A stretch of 13,993 bases of DNA from Defluviitaleaceae bacterium (GCA_009787435.1 WRFW01000206.1:1-13993), one strand, 5' to 3'; positions 5,399 through 12,783 are shown, counted from the stretch's first letter. The notes: generated by a model not told the origin, from the letters alone. Translations and numbers: made by a program.

Positions 5399-5460
5399 AT
5401 TGGGTATCTCTAAAAACTCACCCTTGAAAAGCCCAAATGATGGGCTATCTTAATTAGGGT
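5399..5460 (-). promoter_or_regulatory. Stem-loops between adaptor and ATPase genes (terminator or attenuator)
   Basis: In the minus-strand transcript AGCCCA-TCATT-TGGGCT (5430-5446) forms a stable stem followed by TTTTC, a short U run. ACCCT (5456-5460) can pair with AGGGT (5420-5424) to enclose it. The same AGGGT can instead pair with ACCC (5402-5405), giving mutually exclusive folds. This could be a partial terminator that sets the adaptor:ATPase ratio. The 17-bp intergenic repeat ATTGGGTATCTCTAAAA (5399-5415) lies at the end. Function is inferred. Confidence 0.4.
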
Positions 5461-5478
5461 TTTAATGTTTAAAAAAGG

Positions 5479-7161
5479 CTAGTCTACAATATTTACTGTT
5501 ATACCATCATCCATAGTTGGCTGTGGCTGAAGAACTATTCTTTCACCCTCATTAATTCCAACTACTTCAACATACATATCAGCATAAGTTAAAATTTCTA
5601 TATTGCGTATACTAAGCACATTTTCATTATTTATAACGAACACAAAAGATTCACCATTAGAAGAATCTACTAAAGTTGAAAGGATAGGCAAAGAAACAAC
5701 ATTTTCACGAACATCTGTAGTTACTGTAATATCTAAAGTTACACCCGGTATTAAAATACTATCATCTGAAACGGCAATTTCTATAGGCACAACACGTTCC
5801 ACAACGCCGCCAACTTGTGTAGTAGTTGCTATGTTAGAAATGCTTTCTATAGTTCCGAAAAGATAGTTATTTCCTAAGATAGAACCTTCAATTAACACTT
5901 GCTGCCCAAGGGCTAGGCCAGCGGCATGGCGTTCATTTACAAATGCACGAAGCACATAATCTTCAGCGTTAGAAATATGTACAAGGGGTTGGCGGGCTTG
6001 TGCCAGAGAGCCTTGCGAAACGTTTATAGCTGTTATAGTGCCGCTCGTTGGGGCGTATAAATATTCTTCAACATCATCTAATATTGCTATATTTCTTCTT
6101 ATTTCTTCAATTGCAACGCCTGTTCTTTGAATTGCTATTTCTTGTTGGCTAATCGCATTTAAATTTTGTGCGTGGCTCGTTCTATTTCTTAAATCAATTA
6201 AGCTAAGCTCTGAAATGCGTACGTTATCTTCAGCGGCTGAAATGTTTCTTATTAATTGTTCTCTTTGGTTTCCGCTATTTTCTATTTGCTGAGCTGTTAT
6301 AGTAAGTCTCGTTTCAATATCTTGCACGTTTCTTTCAGCTTGTTCTACTTGCCTTACAGCGTTTTCAAGGCTATTTTCAGCTTGTTCCACTTGCCTTACA
6401 GCGTTTTCAAGAGCAGTTTCGGCTTGTTCTAACTGGTTTCTAGTAACACCGCCTGCATTATACAATATTTGAGTATTTAAAAAAGTGCTCTCAGCAGTGC
6501 TTACACCTGTTATAGCTGTGCTTAGCTGAATTCCGGCACTTGTAACTTGAGCTTCTGCATTTGCAATATTTGCAATAGCATTTTCTAAGCTAATTTGCAG
6601 CGGCTCTAATTCTCTTTGCTGCAATTCAAGGTTTATTTCAAATTGGTTTAAAGCGAACTGTGCATCTTCAAGGGCTTGCTCGGCACGCCTCACTTGCAGT
6701 GTTGCATTTTCAATTTCTAAGCTAGTCGGTCCCACTTGCATATTGTTTAATTGCACTTGTTGGCTTGCTAGCATTAATTCTGTGTCTCTTAGTTGGCTTT
6801 GCAGCCTTTCACGCTCTCTTTGCCTGTCTGTCATATTTGTGTTGAAGCGGATTAGCGGCTGCCCTTCTGAAACTTCGTCATTTTGGTTTATTAAAACTTC
6901 TGCAACTTCAAGAGTATTTTCTATGCTTGCAACTGTAAACTGAAGCAATGAAACTTCGCCTTGGGCGGTAATAGTTGATTCTAGTGTATTTCTTCTCACT
7001 TCATAAGCTTGCACGTATGGTGCTATTCCACCGCCTGCACCCGCTTGCACACCACTTTGGCTAAGAACTAAACCGCCAACAACTACACCCGCAATAATAA
7101 CGCCTGCAATAATTTTTTTCTTGCTTTTAATTTGGAAAGTTCGTTCGTTTTTCTTTTTCAT
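5479..7161 (-). CDS. Membrane fusion / adaptor protein of the exporter (MacA/YknX/HlyD-like)
   Basis: The 560-aa protein starts with a basic stretch and one membrane anchor (about 17-34), so most of it lies outside the membrane. After it come the first half of a lipoyl/barrel region (EVAEVLINQNDEVSEGQPL, about 85-105), a very long coiled coil (about 110-350, rich in Gln, Glu, Ala and Leu), the second lipoyl half (LYAPTSGTITAINVSQGSL), a beta-barrel domain and a C-terminal membrane-proximal domain. The coiled coil is longer than in the short YknX type and contains a recent 14-residue duplication. It works with the downstream ATPase and permeases as a tripartite-like exporter. Start supported by AGAGAGGT seven bases or so upstream. 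Its leader and promoter are described separately. Confidence 0.92.
   Translation of the reverse strand: MKKKNERTFQIKSKKKIIAGVIIAGVVVGGLVLSQSGVQAGAGGGIAPYVQAYEVRRNTLESTITAQGEVSLLQFTVASIENTLEVAEVLINQNDEVSEGQPLIRFNTNMTDRQRERERLQSQLRDTELMLASQQVQLNNMQVGPTSLEIENATLQVRRAEQALEDAQFALNQFEINLELQQRELEPLQISLENAIANIANAEAQVTSAGIQLSTAITGVSTAESTFLNTQILYNAGGVTRNQLEQAETALENAVRQVEQAENSLENAVRQVEQAERNVQDIETRLTITAQQIENSGNQREQLIRNISAAEDNVRISELSLIDLRNRTSHAQNLNAISQQEIAIQRTGVAIEEIRRNIAILDDVEEYLYAPTSGTITAINVSQGSLAQARQPLVHISNAEDYVLRAFVNERHAAGLALGQQVLIEGSILGNNYLFGTIESISNIATTTQVGGVVERVVPIEIAVSDDSILIPGVTLDITVTTDVRENVVSLPILSTLVDSSNGESFVFVINNENVLSIRNIEILTYADMYVEVVGINEGERIVLQPQPTMDDGITVNIVD
6336..6411 (-). repeat. In-gene 42-bp tandem repeat in the adaptor coiled coil
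   Basis: The bases at 6336-6369 recur at 6378-6411 with one difference and a 42-base period. They encode two copies of LENAVRQVEQAE, i.e. a duplicated 14-residue coiled-coil block, two heptads, so the heptad register is kept. A weaker third copy begins at about 6420. Confidence 0.85.
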
Positions 7162-7201
7162 AAAACCTCTCTGTTTGATTTTGGTTATACTTTTAGAAAC
7201 G

Positions 7202-7263
7202 AAGTTTAAGAAGCTTCAATATCTAACAGATATAATTACAACTTAATGAAGCTGCTTAAACTT
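7202..7263 (-). promoter_or_regulatory. Long inverted repeat in the leader of the exporter operon
   Basis: AAGTTTAAGAAGCTTCA (7202-7218) and TGAAGCTGCTTAAACTT (7247-7263) are complementary at 16 of 17 positions. The 28-base loop contains a second palindrome, ATATCT-AAC-AGATAT (7219-7233). The structure lies within the ~113-base untranslated leader between the promoter (7281-7309) and the adaptor ATG. It has no U tract directly after it, so it looks more like an mRNA control element or a wide dimeric operator than a terminator. Confidence 0.6.
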
Positions 7264-7280
7264 ATTTTCCTGAGACTTTT

Positions 7281-7309
7281 ATTATAAATGCAATTTGTTC
7301 AAAAATCAA
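7281..7309 (-). promoter_or_regulatory. Promoter of the exporter operon
   Basis: On the minus strand TTGATT (7304-7309) and TATAAT (7281-7286) are 17 bases apart, giving a start near 7274. It lies only 22 bases after the fakA stop codon. No clear intrinsic terminator separates the two (only a 6-bp AT stem over the fakA stop), so read-through from fakA is possible. Confidence 0.7.
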
Positions 7310-7331
7310 GCATATACAACCGTTAGTTTAA

Positions 7332-9023
7332 TTATTCTGCGGAAATAATATAGTGGTATAGCGGTTGGTTTCCGCTGTGAATTTCTATTTCTACACTATC
7401 ATTTAATTTTTCTGTGAAGTTTTTAAGTTCTTTTGCTTCTATTTCTGTGCCATTTTCGCCATAATAAATATTTATAAACTCGCACTCATCTTTTAACATA
7501 GCCGCTAAAATTACTTCTGCCCCCTCTTTAGGTGTTTTTTTAACGTCTATTATTTTGTTGTTTAAAATGCATAAAATATCATCTTTTTTTATAGCTAGCC
7601 CGTCTATTGTTGTATCTCTCACAGCAAATGTAACTTCCCCTGTGGCAGTGTTTTTTGCGGAAGTTTCCATGCTTTTAATAGCTTCGCTCGTTTTAGCATC
7701 GGGATTAAAGCTATACATTGCCGATACACCTTGTGGCACAGTTTTTGAAGGTATCACATATATTTTTTTAGATTTTTCTATTTTAGCTGCTTGCTCTGCT
7801 GCCAAAATTATATTTGAATTGTTCGGTAAAATAATAATTTCTTTAGCGTTAACTTTTTCTATAGCTGAAAGAAAATCTTCTGTGGAGGGGTTCATAGTTT
7901 GCCCGCCAGAAATACAATAATCAACGCCTAAGCCTTCTAAAATATTAGTAAACCCCTTTCCAGAGCTAACCGCTATAATGCCTAATTGCTTTTCTGGTTC
8001 TTTAGGTGTTTTTTTAGCTGGTTTGCTAGTTTTTGCGGTTGTGCTCGTTTTCACATTAGGTGCAAAGCTAACTAGTTCTTCATGTTGCAAACGCATATTT
8101 TCAATTTTAATATTTGAAAGCTGCCCATAAGTTAAACTTTTTTGCATAACTAGCCCAGGGTCGTTCGTATGGATATGTATTTTAACGATATTTTCATCGC
8201 CGACTAATACTATTGAATCTCCCATAGTGTCTAAAAATTTTTTGAGAGGGTCTTCAACATCTTCAAATTTTAGGCGGTTCACACCCGTTTCAAGGTCTAT
8301 AAACATTTCTGTGCAATAGCCAAATTCTATATCTATTTCCCCGCTTGCAAAAGCTGAATTCATTACCGTTTCTTTTAAAGCGATAGGTGTTTTTAAGTTA
8401 ACTTCTAAAGAATAGTCTGCTTCAAGCATACCCTCAATCATATAAAGAAGCCCTTTACCGCCAGAATCAACAACGCCTGCGGCTCTTAGCTCTGGAAGCA
8501 TAAATTCAGTTTTAATTAGCATTTTATGGGCAGAGGCTAACATTCCTTTAAGCAGTTCTTTTATATCTTCTTCTTTTTTTGCTAATTCTTCGCCTGCAAG
8601 TGCTAAAGATTTTCCGATAGTTAAAATTGTGCCCTCTTTTGGCTTCATTACCGCTTTGTAGCTAGCTTCTGTTGCAGCTAAAAAAGCGTTGCTTATATTA
8701 TAAGCTGTCGCTTCTTTTTTCCCCTCTAGCCCTTTTGCAAATCCTCTAAAAAGTTGAGAAAGTATAACACCAGAATTGCCCCTAGCCCCTCTTAAAGCCC
8801 CTGAAGAAGCAGCCTTTGCAACTTCATAAATATTTTCTGTTTCAAGGGCTGCAACTGCTTTTGCTGCGGACTGGGCAGTTGCTGCCATATTGTTTCCTGT
8901 GTCTCCATCGGGCACTGGGAACACATTAAGAGAATTTACAATCTCTTTATTTTCTTCCAGTTTATTAACGGCGTGAATTATCGCCTTTCTTAAAAAATGA
9001 CCATCTATAGTTAAAAGTTTCAT
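7332..9023 (-). CDS. fakA: Fatty acid kinase catalytic subunit FakA (DAK2-domain protein YloV)
   Basis: The 563-aa cytoplasmic protein has an N-terminal DhaL/DAK2 kinase domain (1-200) with the Mg-binding motif PDGDTGNNM (Asp39, Asp41) and GALRGARGNSGVILSQLFRG. A middle domain contains the family feature EFGYCTEM and the DSIVLVGDENIVKIHIHTND run; a Lys/Thr/Pro linker (about 325-345) leads to a C-terminal DegV-like domain (IIAVSSGKGF..., ILPNNSNIILAAEQAA). Known role: phosphorylation of exogenous fatty acids held by a FakB partner, feeding phospholipid synthesis. No fakB is in the window. Length and order fit the family. AGAGGTG precedes ATG 9021-9023. It forms an operon with yloU, 18 bases upstream, as in Bacillus. 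Confidence 0.95.
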   Translation of the reverse strand: MKLLTIDGHFLRKAIIHAVNKLEENKEIVNSLNVFPVPDGDTGNNMAATAQSAAKAVAALETENIYEVAKAASSGALRGARGNSGVILSQLFRGFAKGLEGKKEATAYNISNAFLAATEASYKAVMKPKEGTILTIGKSLALAGEELAKKEEDIKELLKGMLASAHKMLIKTEFMLPELRAAGVVDSGGKGLLYMIEGMLEADYSLEVNLKTPIALKETVMNSAFASGEIDIEFGYCTEMFIDLETGVNRLKFEDVEDPLKKFLDTMGDSIVLVGDENIVKIHIHTNDPGLVMQKSLTYGQLSNIKIENMRLQHEELVSFAPNVKTSTTAKTSKPAKKTPKEPEKQLGIIAVSSGKGFTNILEGLGVDYCISGGQTMNPSTEDFLSAIEKVNAKEIIILPNNSNIILAAEQAAKIEKSKKIYVIPSKTVPQGVSAMYSFNPDAKTSEAIKSMETSAKNTATGEVTFAVRDTTIDGLAIKKDDILCILNNKIIDVKKTPKEGAEVILAAMLKDECEFINIYYGENGTEIEAKELKNFTEKLNDSVEIEIHSGNQPLYHYIISAE

Positions 9024-9041
9024 TGCTTTTCACACCTCTTC

Positions 9042-9392
9042 TCAAACTCTAACGCCAACGACGTTTATATTTATATGTTCAACATCTAACCCTATAAATT
9101 CAGTAACTTTATAGCGAACGCTTTCAATCAAAGCTTCGGCAATGGCTGGTATATTTGTGCCATGTTCAACAATTATATGCAAGTCTATAGTTAATTTTTC
9201 ATCTATTATATAAACATTTACACCTTTAGTTAAATTTTCTCTTTTGAGAAGATGGATTATGCCGTCTTTAAGGCTTTTAGCCCCCATGCCAACAACGCCA
9301 TAGCTATCCATTGCGGCGTTTCCTGCAACTCTAGCGATTACTTCTTCTTCTATACTTATCGTACCATATTCGTTTGAAACTTGTGCAAGCAT
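9042..9392 (-). CDS. yloU: Asp23/Gls24-family protein YloU
   Basis: The 116-aa protein matches the Asp23/YloU family throughout: start YGTISIEEEVIARVAGNAA, then GVVGMGAKSLKDGI, the IDLHIIVEHGTNI centre and the end VNINVVGVRV-like (here INVVGVRV). No signal peptide is present. In other Firmicutes these small proteins are linked to envelope stress and fatty-acid kinase; the constant pairing of yloU with fakA (yloV) supports a shared pathway, but the biochemical role is not firmly known. GGGGGA lies upstream of ATG 9390-9392. First gene of the operon from the promoter at 9456-9484. Confidence 0.93.
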   Translation of the reverse strand: MLAQVSNEYGTISIEEEVIARVAGNAAMDSYGVVGMGAKSLKDGIIHLLKRENLTKGVNVYIIDEKLTIDLHIIVEHGTNIPAIAEALIESVRYKVTEFIGLDVEHININVVGVRV

Positions 9393-9455
9393 ATCTTATA
9401 TTCCCCCAGTCAATAAAACTTTTTTTCATCTATACTACACATTAGCATACATTCA

Positions 9456-9484
9456 ATTGTACAGTATTTTAATAAAAAAGTCAA
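9456..9484 (-). promoter_or_regulatory. Promoter of yloU-fakA
   Basis: TTGACT (9479-9484) and TACAAT (9456-9461) on the minus strand have a 17-base spacer. It faces away from the pepF promoter, whose -35 begins 19 bases further right. Confidence 0.7.
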
Positions 9485-9503
9485 CAGAAAATAAATTTTT
9501 AGC

Positions 9504-9533
9504 TTGACACTATTTGCTATAATATGTTATGAT
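9504..9533 (+). promoter_or_regulatory. Promoter of pepF
   Basis: TTGACA (9504-9509) and TATGAT (9528-9533) have an 18-base spacer, giving a leader of about 35 bases. A perfect TATAAT at 9518-9523 is too close to this -35 and has no good -35 of its own. Confidence 0.65.
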
Positions 9534-9575
9534 AGTATATACATTTAAAAAATCTAAAATTTTTGGAGGAAACAT

Positions 9576-11360
9576 ATGCGAGATAGAAAAGATATTGAAG
9601 AAAAATACAAATGGGATTTAACAGATGTATTCAACTCGGATAAAGAATTTCATAATACTATAAAAGAAGTTCAAGAAAAAATGGAGGCTTTCCATAGCTT
9701 TAAAGGCAAGTTGGGAACTGCTGGCGAGCTTAAAAAATGTTTTGAATTGTATGAAGATTTGAGCAAAAAAATTGGTTTGCTATGGCTTTATTCATTTGTT
9801 AAATCCGATGAAGATACTAGAATAGGCGAAAACCAAGCTTTAAAAGGTCAGTTTTTTAAATTGAATTCAGCTTTTGAAGCGGTAACTAGTTTTATTGAGC
9901 CAGAATTATTAACCATTGGTGATGAGCTTCAAAATTTAGCAAAAGAAGAAAGCTTAGCAATTTATGCACATTATTTTGATGATTTATTGAGACAAAAAGC
10001 ACACAAACTTAGTGATAGTGAAGAAGCTATACTAGCTAAGCTTGGCGAGATTGCCCCCGCTTCAAGCAATATTTACAGTATGATAAACAATGCCGATATA
10101 TCTTTTGAAGATGTTAAAGATAAAGATGGAAATTTACACAAGCTAACACATAGCAGTGCTAGATTTTTTGCAGAAAGTGATGATAGAGAGCTTAGAAAAA
10201 ATGCTTCCACAAACACTATGAAAGAATACGCTAGCAAAAAGAACACTATAACGCAAACATTTATAGAAAATTTGAAAAAAGATAGAGTAATGGCACATAT
10301 AAGAAATTATAATTCTCCAATAGAAATGAAACTTTTTCAAAACAACATCCCCTTGGCAGTTTATAATAATCTTTTAGAAACAGTAGCGGCAAATATAAAG
10401 CCACTTCATAAATTTTCAGAAATCCGCCAAAAAGTATTAGGCTTAGACACTCTTTATAACTATGATAATTTTGTATCTCTAGTGAAAGGGGCAGATAATA
10501 AAATAAGCTATGAAGAAGCAGTTAGCACTGTTCTTAAATCTTTAAAAATTTTAGGCGAAGAATATTTTGAAATGGCCAAAACCGCTTTTGAAAGCCGCTG
10601 GATAGATGTTTATGAAAACACAGGCAAATCTTCCGGTGCTTATAGTGCGGGTGTGCCGGGTGTGCATCCATATATTTTAATGAATTTTAATGATACAATA
10701 GGCGATATGTTTACTTTAACTCACGAAATGGGGCATGCAATGCATAGCTATTTCACCGATAAAACACAGCCGAAAATTTATTCAGACTATACAATTTTCT
10801 TAGCAGAAATAGCTTCTACAGTAAATGAAGCACTTTTGTATGAATATTTAATAGAAAATACTACAGACCCTAAAAAAAGAGCGTACCTTTTAAATGAAAG
10901 AATAGACAGTTTTAGAAATACCCTTTTTAGACAAGTAACATTTGCAGCATTTGAAAAAGAAGTTCATGAGCTAGCAAAAGAGGGTTCTTTAACTACTGAA
11001 AAATTAAATGAAGTTTTCTTAGATTTAAGCAAGAAAGAGCTAGGTTCAAATGTTGAATTTATTTCTGGTGCAGAATTTGGCTGGGCTAGGATACCTCATT
11101 TTTATAGAAGTTTTTATGTTTATCAATATGCAACTGGTTTTTGTGCTTCGGTAGCTATAGTTGAGAAAATTAAAAAAGAGGGTGCCCCTGCTATAAATGC
11201 TTATTTAAATATGCTTAAAGCTGGGAATAGTGGTTATTCAGTAGACCTTTTAAAAGCTGCTGGTGTAGATTTAACTACAAAAGAGCCTATAGAAGCTGCT
11301 TTGAAAAATTTTGCACAGTTAGTAGACCAATTTGAAGCTGAGATTTTAAAAATTCAATAA
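9576..11360 (+). CDS. pepF: Oligoendopeptidase F (M3 zinc metallopeptidase)
   Basis: The 594-aa cytoplasmic enzyme cleaves short peptides. The zinc motif HEMGH is at 383-387 (His383, Glu384, His387) and the third ligand is Glu411 in FLAEIASTVNEALL, all intact. The N-terminal helical part (DRKDIEEKYKWDLTDVF) and the C-terminal RIPHFYRSFYVYQYATGF and NSGYSVDLLKAAGVD are typical of PepF of about 600 aa. GGAGG lies eight bases or so before ATG 9576. It is transcribed alone between a promoter at 9504 and the hairpin at 11386. Oligoendopeptidases can degrade imported signalling peptides, so a link to the adjacent peptide/regulator locus is conceivable, but PepF is a common housekeeping gene. Confidence 0.96.
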   Translation: MRDRKDIEEKYKWDLTDVFNSDKEFHNTIKEVQEKMEAFHSFKGKLGTAGELKKCFELYEDLSKKIGLLWLYSFVKSDEDTRIGENQALKGQFFKLNSAFEAVTSFIEPELLTIGDELQNLAKEESLAIYAHYFDDLLRQKAHKLSDSEEAILAKLGEIAPASSNIYSMINNADISFEDVKDKDGNLHKLTHSSARFFAESDDRELRKNASTNTMKEYASKKNTITQTFIENLKKDRVMAHIRNYNSPIEMKLFQNNIPLAVYNNLLETVAANIKPLHKFSEIRQKVLGLDTLYNYDNFVSLVKGADNKISYEEAVSTVLKSLKILGEEYFEMAKTAFESRWIDVYENTGKSSGAYSAGVPGVHPYILMNFNDTIGDMFTLTHEMGHAMHSYFTDKTQPKIYSDYTIFLAEIASTVNEALLYEYLIENTTDPKKRAYLLNERIDSFRNTLFRQVTFAAFEKEVHELAKEGSLTTEKLNEVFLDLSKKELGSNVEFISGAEFGWARIPHFYRSFYVYQYATGFCASVAIVEKIKKEGAPAINAYLNMLKAGNSGYSVDLLKAAGVDLTTKEPIEAALKNFAQLVDQFEAEILKIQ

Positions 11361-11371
11361 ATTGGGTATCT
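11361..11371 (+). repeat. Partial copy of the intergenic repeat
   Basis: ATTGGGTATCT directly follows the pepF stop codon and equals the first 11 bases of the 17-bp element at 5399-5415 and 2077-2093 (reverse). Confidence 0.5.
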
Positions 11372-11385
11372 TGCAGAAAGTTTAA

Positions 11386-11414
11386 AAAGAGCCTATAGGC
11401 TCTTTCTGTTTTTA
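11386..11414. terminator. Bidirectional terminator between pepF and regulator 2
   Basis: AAAGAGCC-TATA-GGCTCTTT (11386-11405) is followed by CTGTTTTT on the plus strand and TTAAA on the minus strand. It sits between the convergent pepF and locus-2 genes and can serve both. Confidence 0.85.
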
Positions 11415-11418
11415 AGTT

Positions 11419-12390
11419 TTATCGCTTTCCGTAAATTAGTTCATCGGTAGTTATATTAAAAAACCTTGCAAGCTTTGCGGTGTTGTAGTTTGAAAGCCCT
11501 TGCTCGCCTCTTTCAATTTTATTAAAATAGTTTTCTTTAAAGCCTAGAAAATCTTCAATATCATCTGCTTTAACTTCTAATTTAGTTCGCAATTTTCTAA
11601 TATTAGAGCCAACCATTATATTAAAATGTTCTTCCGCAAGCTCGCCAAAGCCTGGGTGAAAGCTATACTCAGCTACTTCATCTCTAATAATTTCATATGA
11701 TTTATTATATTTTTTCATAGCTTTTAAAAGCCGCATATGCTGAACTACTTTATTTGAGCTTTTCTCCATTATAGCAACTCTTATATTAAGAGTATGTTCC
11801 CAAAATTTTAGCTCTTCATCATTTAAATTTTTGAGAATTTTAAGACTATTTTCTAAATGGTGATTAAATAAGTTTTTCAAACTTTCAGAGCGTTCTTGTT
11901 CTTTGGAGCTTTCTATCTCAAAAAATTTTGCTTTTAATAATCTGTATGTATTGTTAGCATGAAAGTAAAATTTAATTTTATTAACAGGCTTTTCTTTTTC
12001 AAAATTTTTTAATGCGATAAAAGCTTTTTTAGTCAACTCTTCTGCTTCTTCAAAAGATTGAGTAAAGCTACAAACAATTTGAGCGATAAATATATCATAA
12101 AAAGACCATTTTTCTATAGAAGTAAGCATAAGTCTTTCTACAATAGGTATAGCAATTTTACTAGTTTCTGAAATTTTATGTAGCAATCCTAATTCGCTAA
12201 ATTCACGCTCTATTTTATATATTTTAAGCAGCCTTAAAACATCAAGCAAGATTGCATCGGCTTCGCCATTATCTTTTAAATATTTATTTATTTTCTTTTT
12301 TAAGATTTCTTCAGCTTTAGGGTTTAAGTTTCCTCCAAGTTTAGAAAACTCTATTATTAATTTGATTTCTGCTTCGGAATTCTCTTTCAT
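11419..12390 (-). CDS. Regulator-like helical protein with C-terminal XRE-type HTH (locus 2, RRNPP-like)
   Basis: The 323-aa paralogue of the protein at 1086-2063 shares KLGGN near the start, LLDVLRLL, a block of the form T-IE-W--YDI-IA, SFEEA, and EYS-HP-F before the HTH. The HTH at about 261-320 is closer to the XRE consensus than in paralogue 1 (GSNIRKLRTK, DIEDFLGFKENYFNKIERGE, LARFFNITTDELIYGK). The N-terminal ~255 residues are helical and hydrophilic, without signal peptide or membrane segment. Its ATG follows the stop of the second small ORF by three bases and has almost no Shine-Dalgarno of its own, so it probably depends on translational coupling to the peptide. Inferred role: peptide-responsive DNA-binding regulator. 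Confidence 0.8.
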   Translation of the reverse strand: MKENSEAEIKLIIEFSKLGGNLNPKAEEILKKKINKYLKDNGEADAILLDVLRLLKIYKIEREFSELGLLHKISETSKIAIPIVERLMLTSIEKWSFYDIFIAQIVCSFTQSFEEAEELTKKAFIALKNFEKEKPVNKIKFYFHANNTYRLLKAKFFEIESSKEQERSESLKNLFNHHLENSLKILKNLNDEELKFWEHTLNIRVAIMEKSSNKVVQHMRLLKAMKKYNKSYEIIRDEVAEYSFHPGFGELAEEHFNIMVGSNIRKLRTKLEVKADDIEDFLGFKENYFNKIERGEQGLSNYNTAKLARFFNITTDELIYGKR

Positions 12391-12393
12391 AAG

Positions 12394-12468
12394 TTAATCC
12401 CGACCCATATTATCGAAACCACCGCCGCCAATAAGTCCAAATGGTCTAATATTTACTATATTTTTCAT
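12394..12468 (-). CDS. 24-aa small peptide D, directly upstream of regulator 2
   Basis: On the minus strand ATG (12466-12468) follows AGAGGAAC and the frame ends at TAA 12394-12396, three bases before the regulator's ATG. The product starts MKNIVNIRPFGLIGGGG and ends FDNMGRD. It shares PFGLIG (18 identical bases, CCATTTGGACTTATTGGC) and the GRD end with peptide C, and the [N/R]PF plus Gly/Asp tail with the two peptides of locus 1. No classical signal peptide. I recognise no known family. Role as cognate signal for regulator 2 is inferred; a coupling leader is the alternative. Confidence 0.75.
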   Translation of the reverse strand: MKNIVNIRPFGLIGGGGFDNMGRD

Positions 12469-12490
12469 AAAGTTCCTCTTTTCATAATTT

Positions 12491-12565
12491 TTAATCTCTG
12501 CCATCAAAGAAACCGCCGCCGCCATTGCCAATAAGTCCAAATGGATTTATTTTTACATAATTCAT
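12491..12565 (-). CDS. 24-aa small peptide C, first gene of locus 2
   Basis: On the minus strand ATG (12563-12565) lies ten bases after AAGGAG and the frame ends at TAA 12491-12493. The product begins MNYVKINPFGLIGNGGGG and ends FFDGRD. It is the divergent partner of peptide D, 22 bases downstream. Locus 1 has the same two-peptide layout, but there the copies are nearly identical, so the duplication in locus 2 is older or independent. The ~75-base leader upstream contains only a 12-codon frame (MKSIFLNEAKLK) without a ribosome site. Confidence 0.75.
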   Translation of the reverse strand: MNYVKINPFGLIGNGGGGFFDGRD

Positions 12566-12647
12566 AAACTGCCCACTCCTTTATTTAAGTTTAGCTTCAT
12601 TTAAAAAAATGCTCTTCATATTCTCATTTTTTAAGCTTGTCCCATTT

Positions 12648-12676
12648 ATTATAGCACTAAACTTTCCAATAGTCAA
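12648..12676 (-). promoter_or_regulatory. Promoter of locus 2 (extended -10)
   Basis: On the minus strand TTGACT (12671-12676) and TATAAT (12648-12653) are 17 bases apart, with TGC directly before the -10. The TGCTATAAT string is identical to that of the locus-1 promoter. Here the spacer has no T run and no hexamer array follows. Confidence 0.8.
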
Positions 12677-12773
12677 GCCTTTTTTCTTATTTTTCGCAAC
12701 AAAGCCCTTTGAATTCCTATATTATTGCTTTATACGCCATTTCAGACACACAAGATTTTACAAACGAAGACAA

Positions 12774-12783
12774 TTGTGATAAA
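12774..12783 (+). promoter_or_regulatory. TTGTGATAAA box between locus 2 and the divergent small gene
   Basis: This is identical to the box at 184-193 and is preceded by TTTACAAA (12757-12764) at almost the same distance. It lies about 100 bases upstream of the locus-2 promoter and 175 bases upstream of the gene at 12949. The rest of 12566-12948 is AT-rich, with a GCTTGCAAGC palindrome at about 12816-12825. Confidence 0.25.

Noticed and set aside
7555..7920. 121-codon plus-strand frame opposite fakA
   Set aside because: Antisense to the conserved FakA C-terminal domain, with no Shine-Dalgarno or promoter.
9518..9523. Perfect TATAAT as the pepF -10 box
   Set aside because: Only eight bases from the TTGACA and without its own -35; TATGAT at 9528 fits the spacing.
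10143..10340. 65-codon minus-strand frame inside pepF
   Set aside because: Antisense to a conserved enzyme, Cys/Phe-rich composition typical of a shadow frame, no ribosome site.
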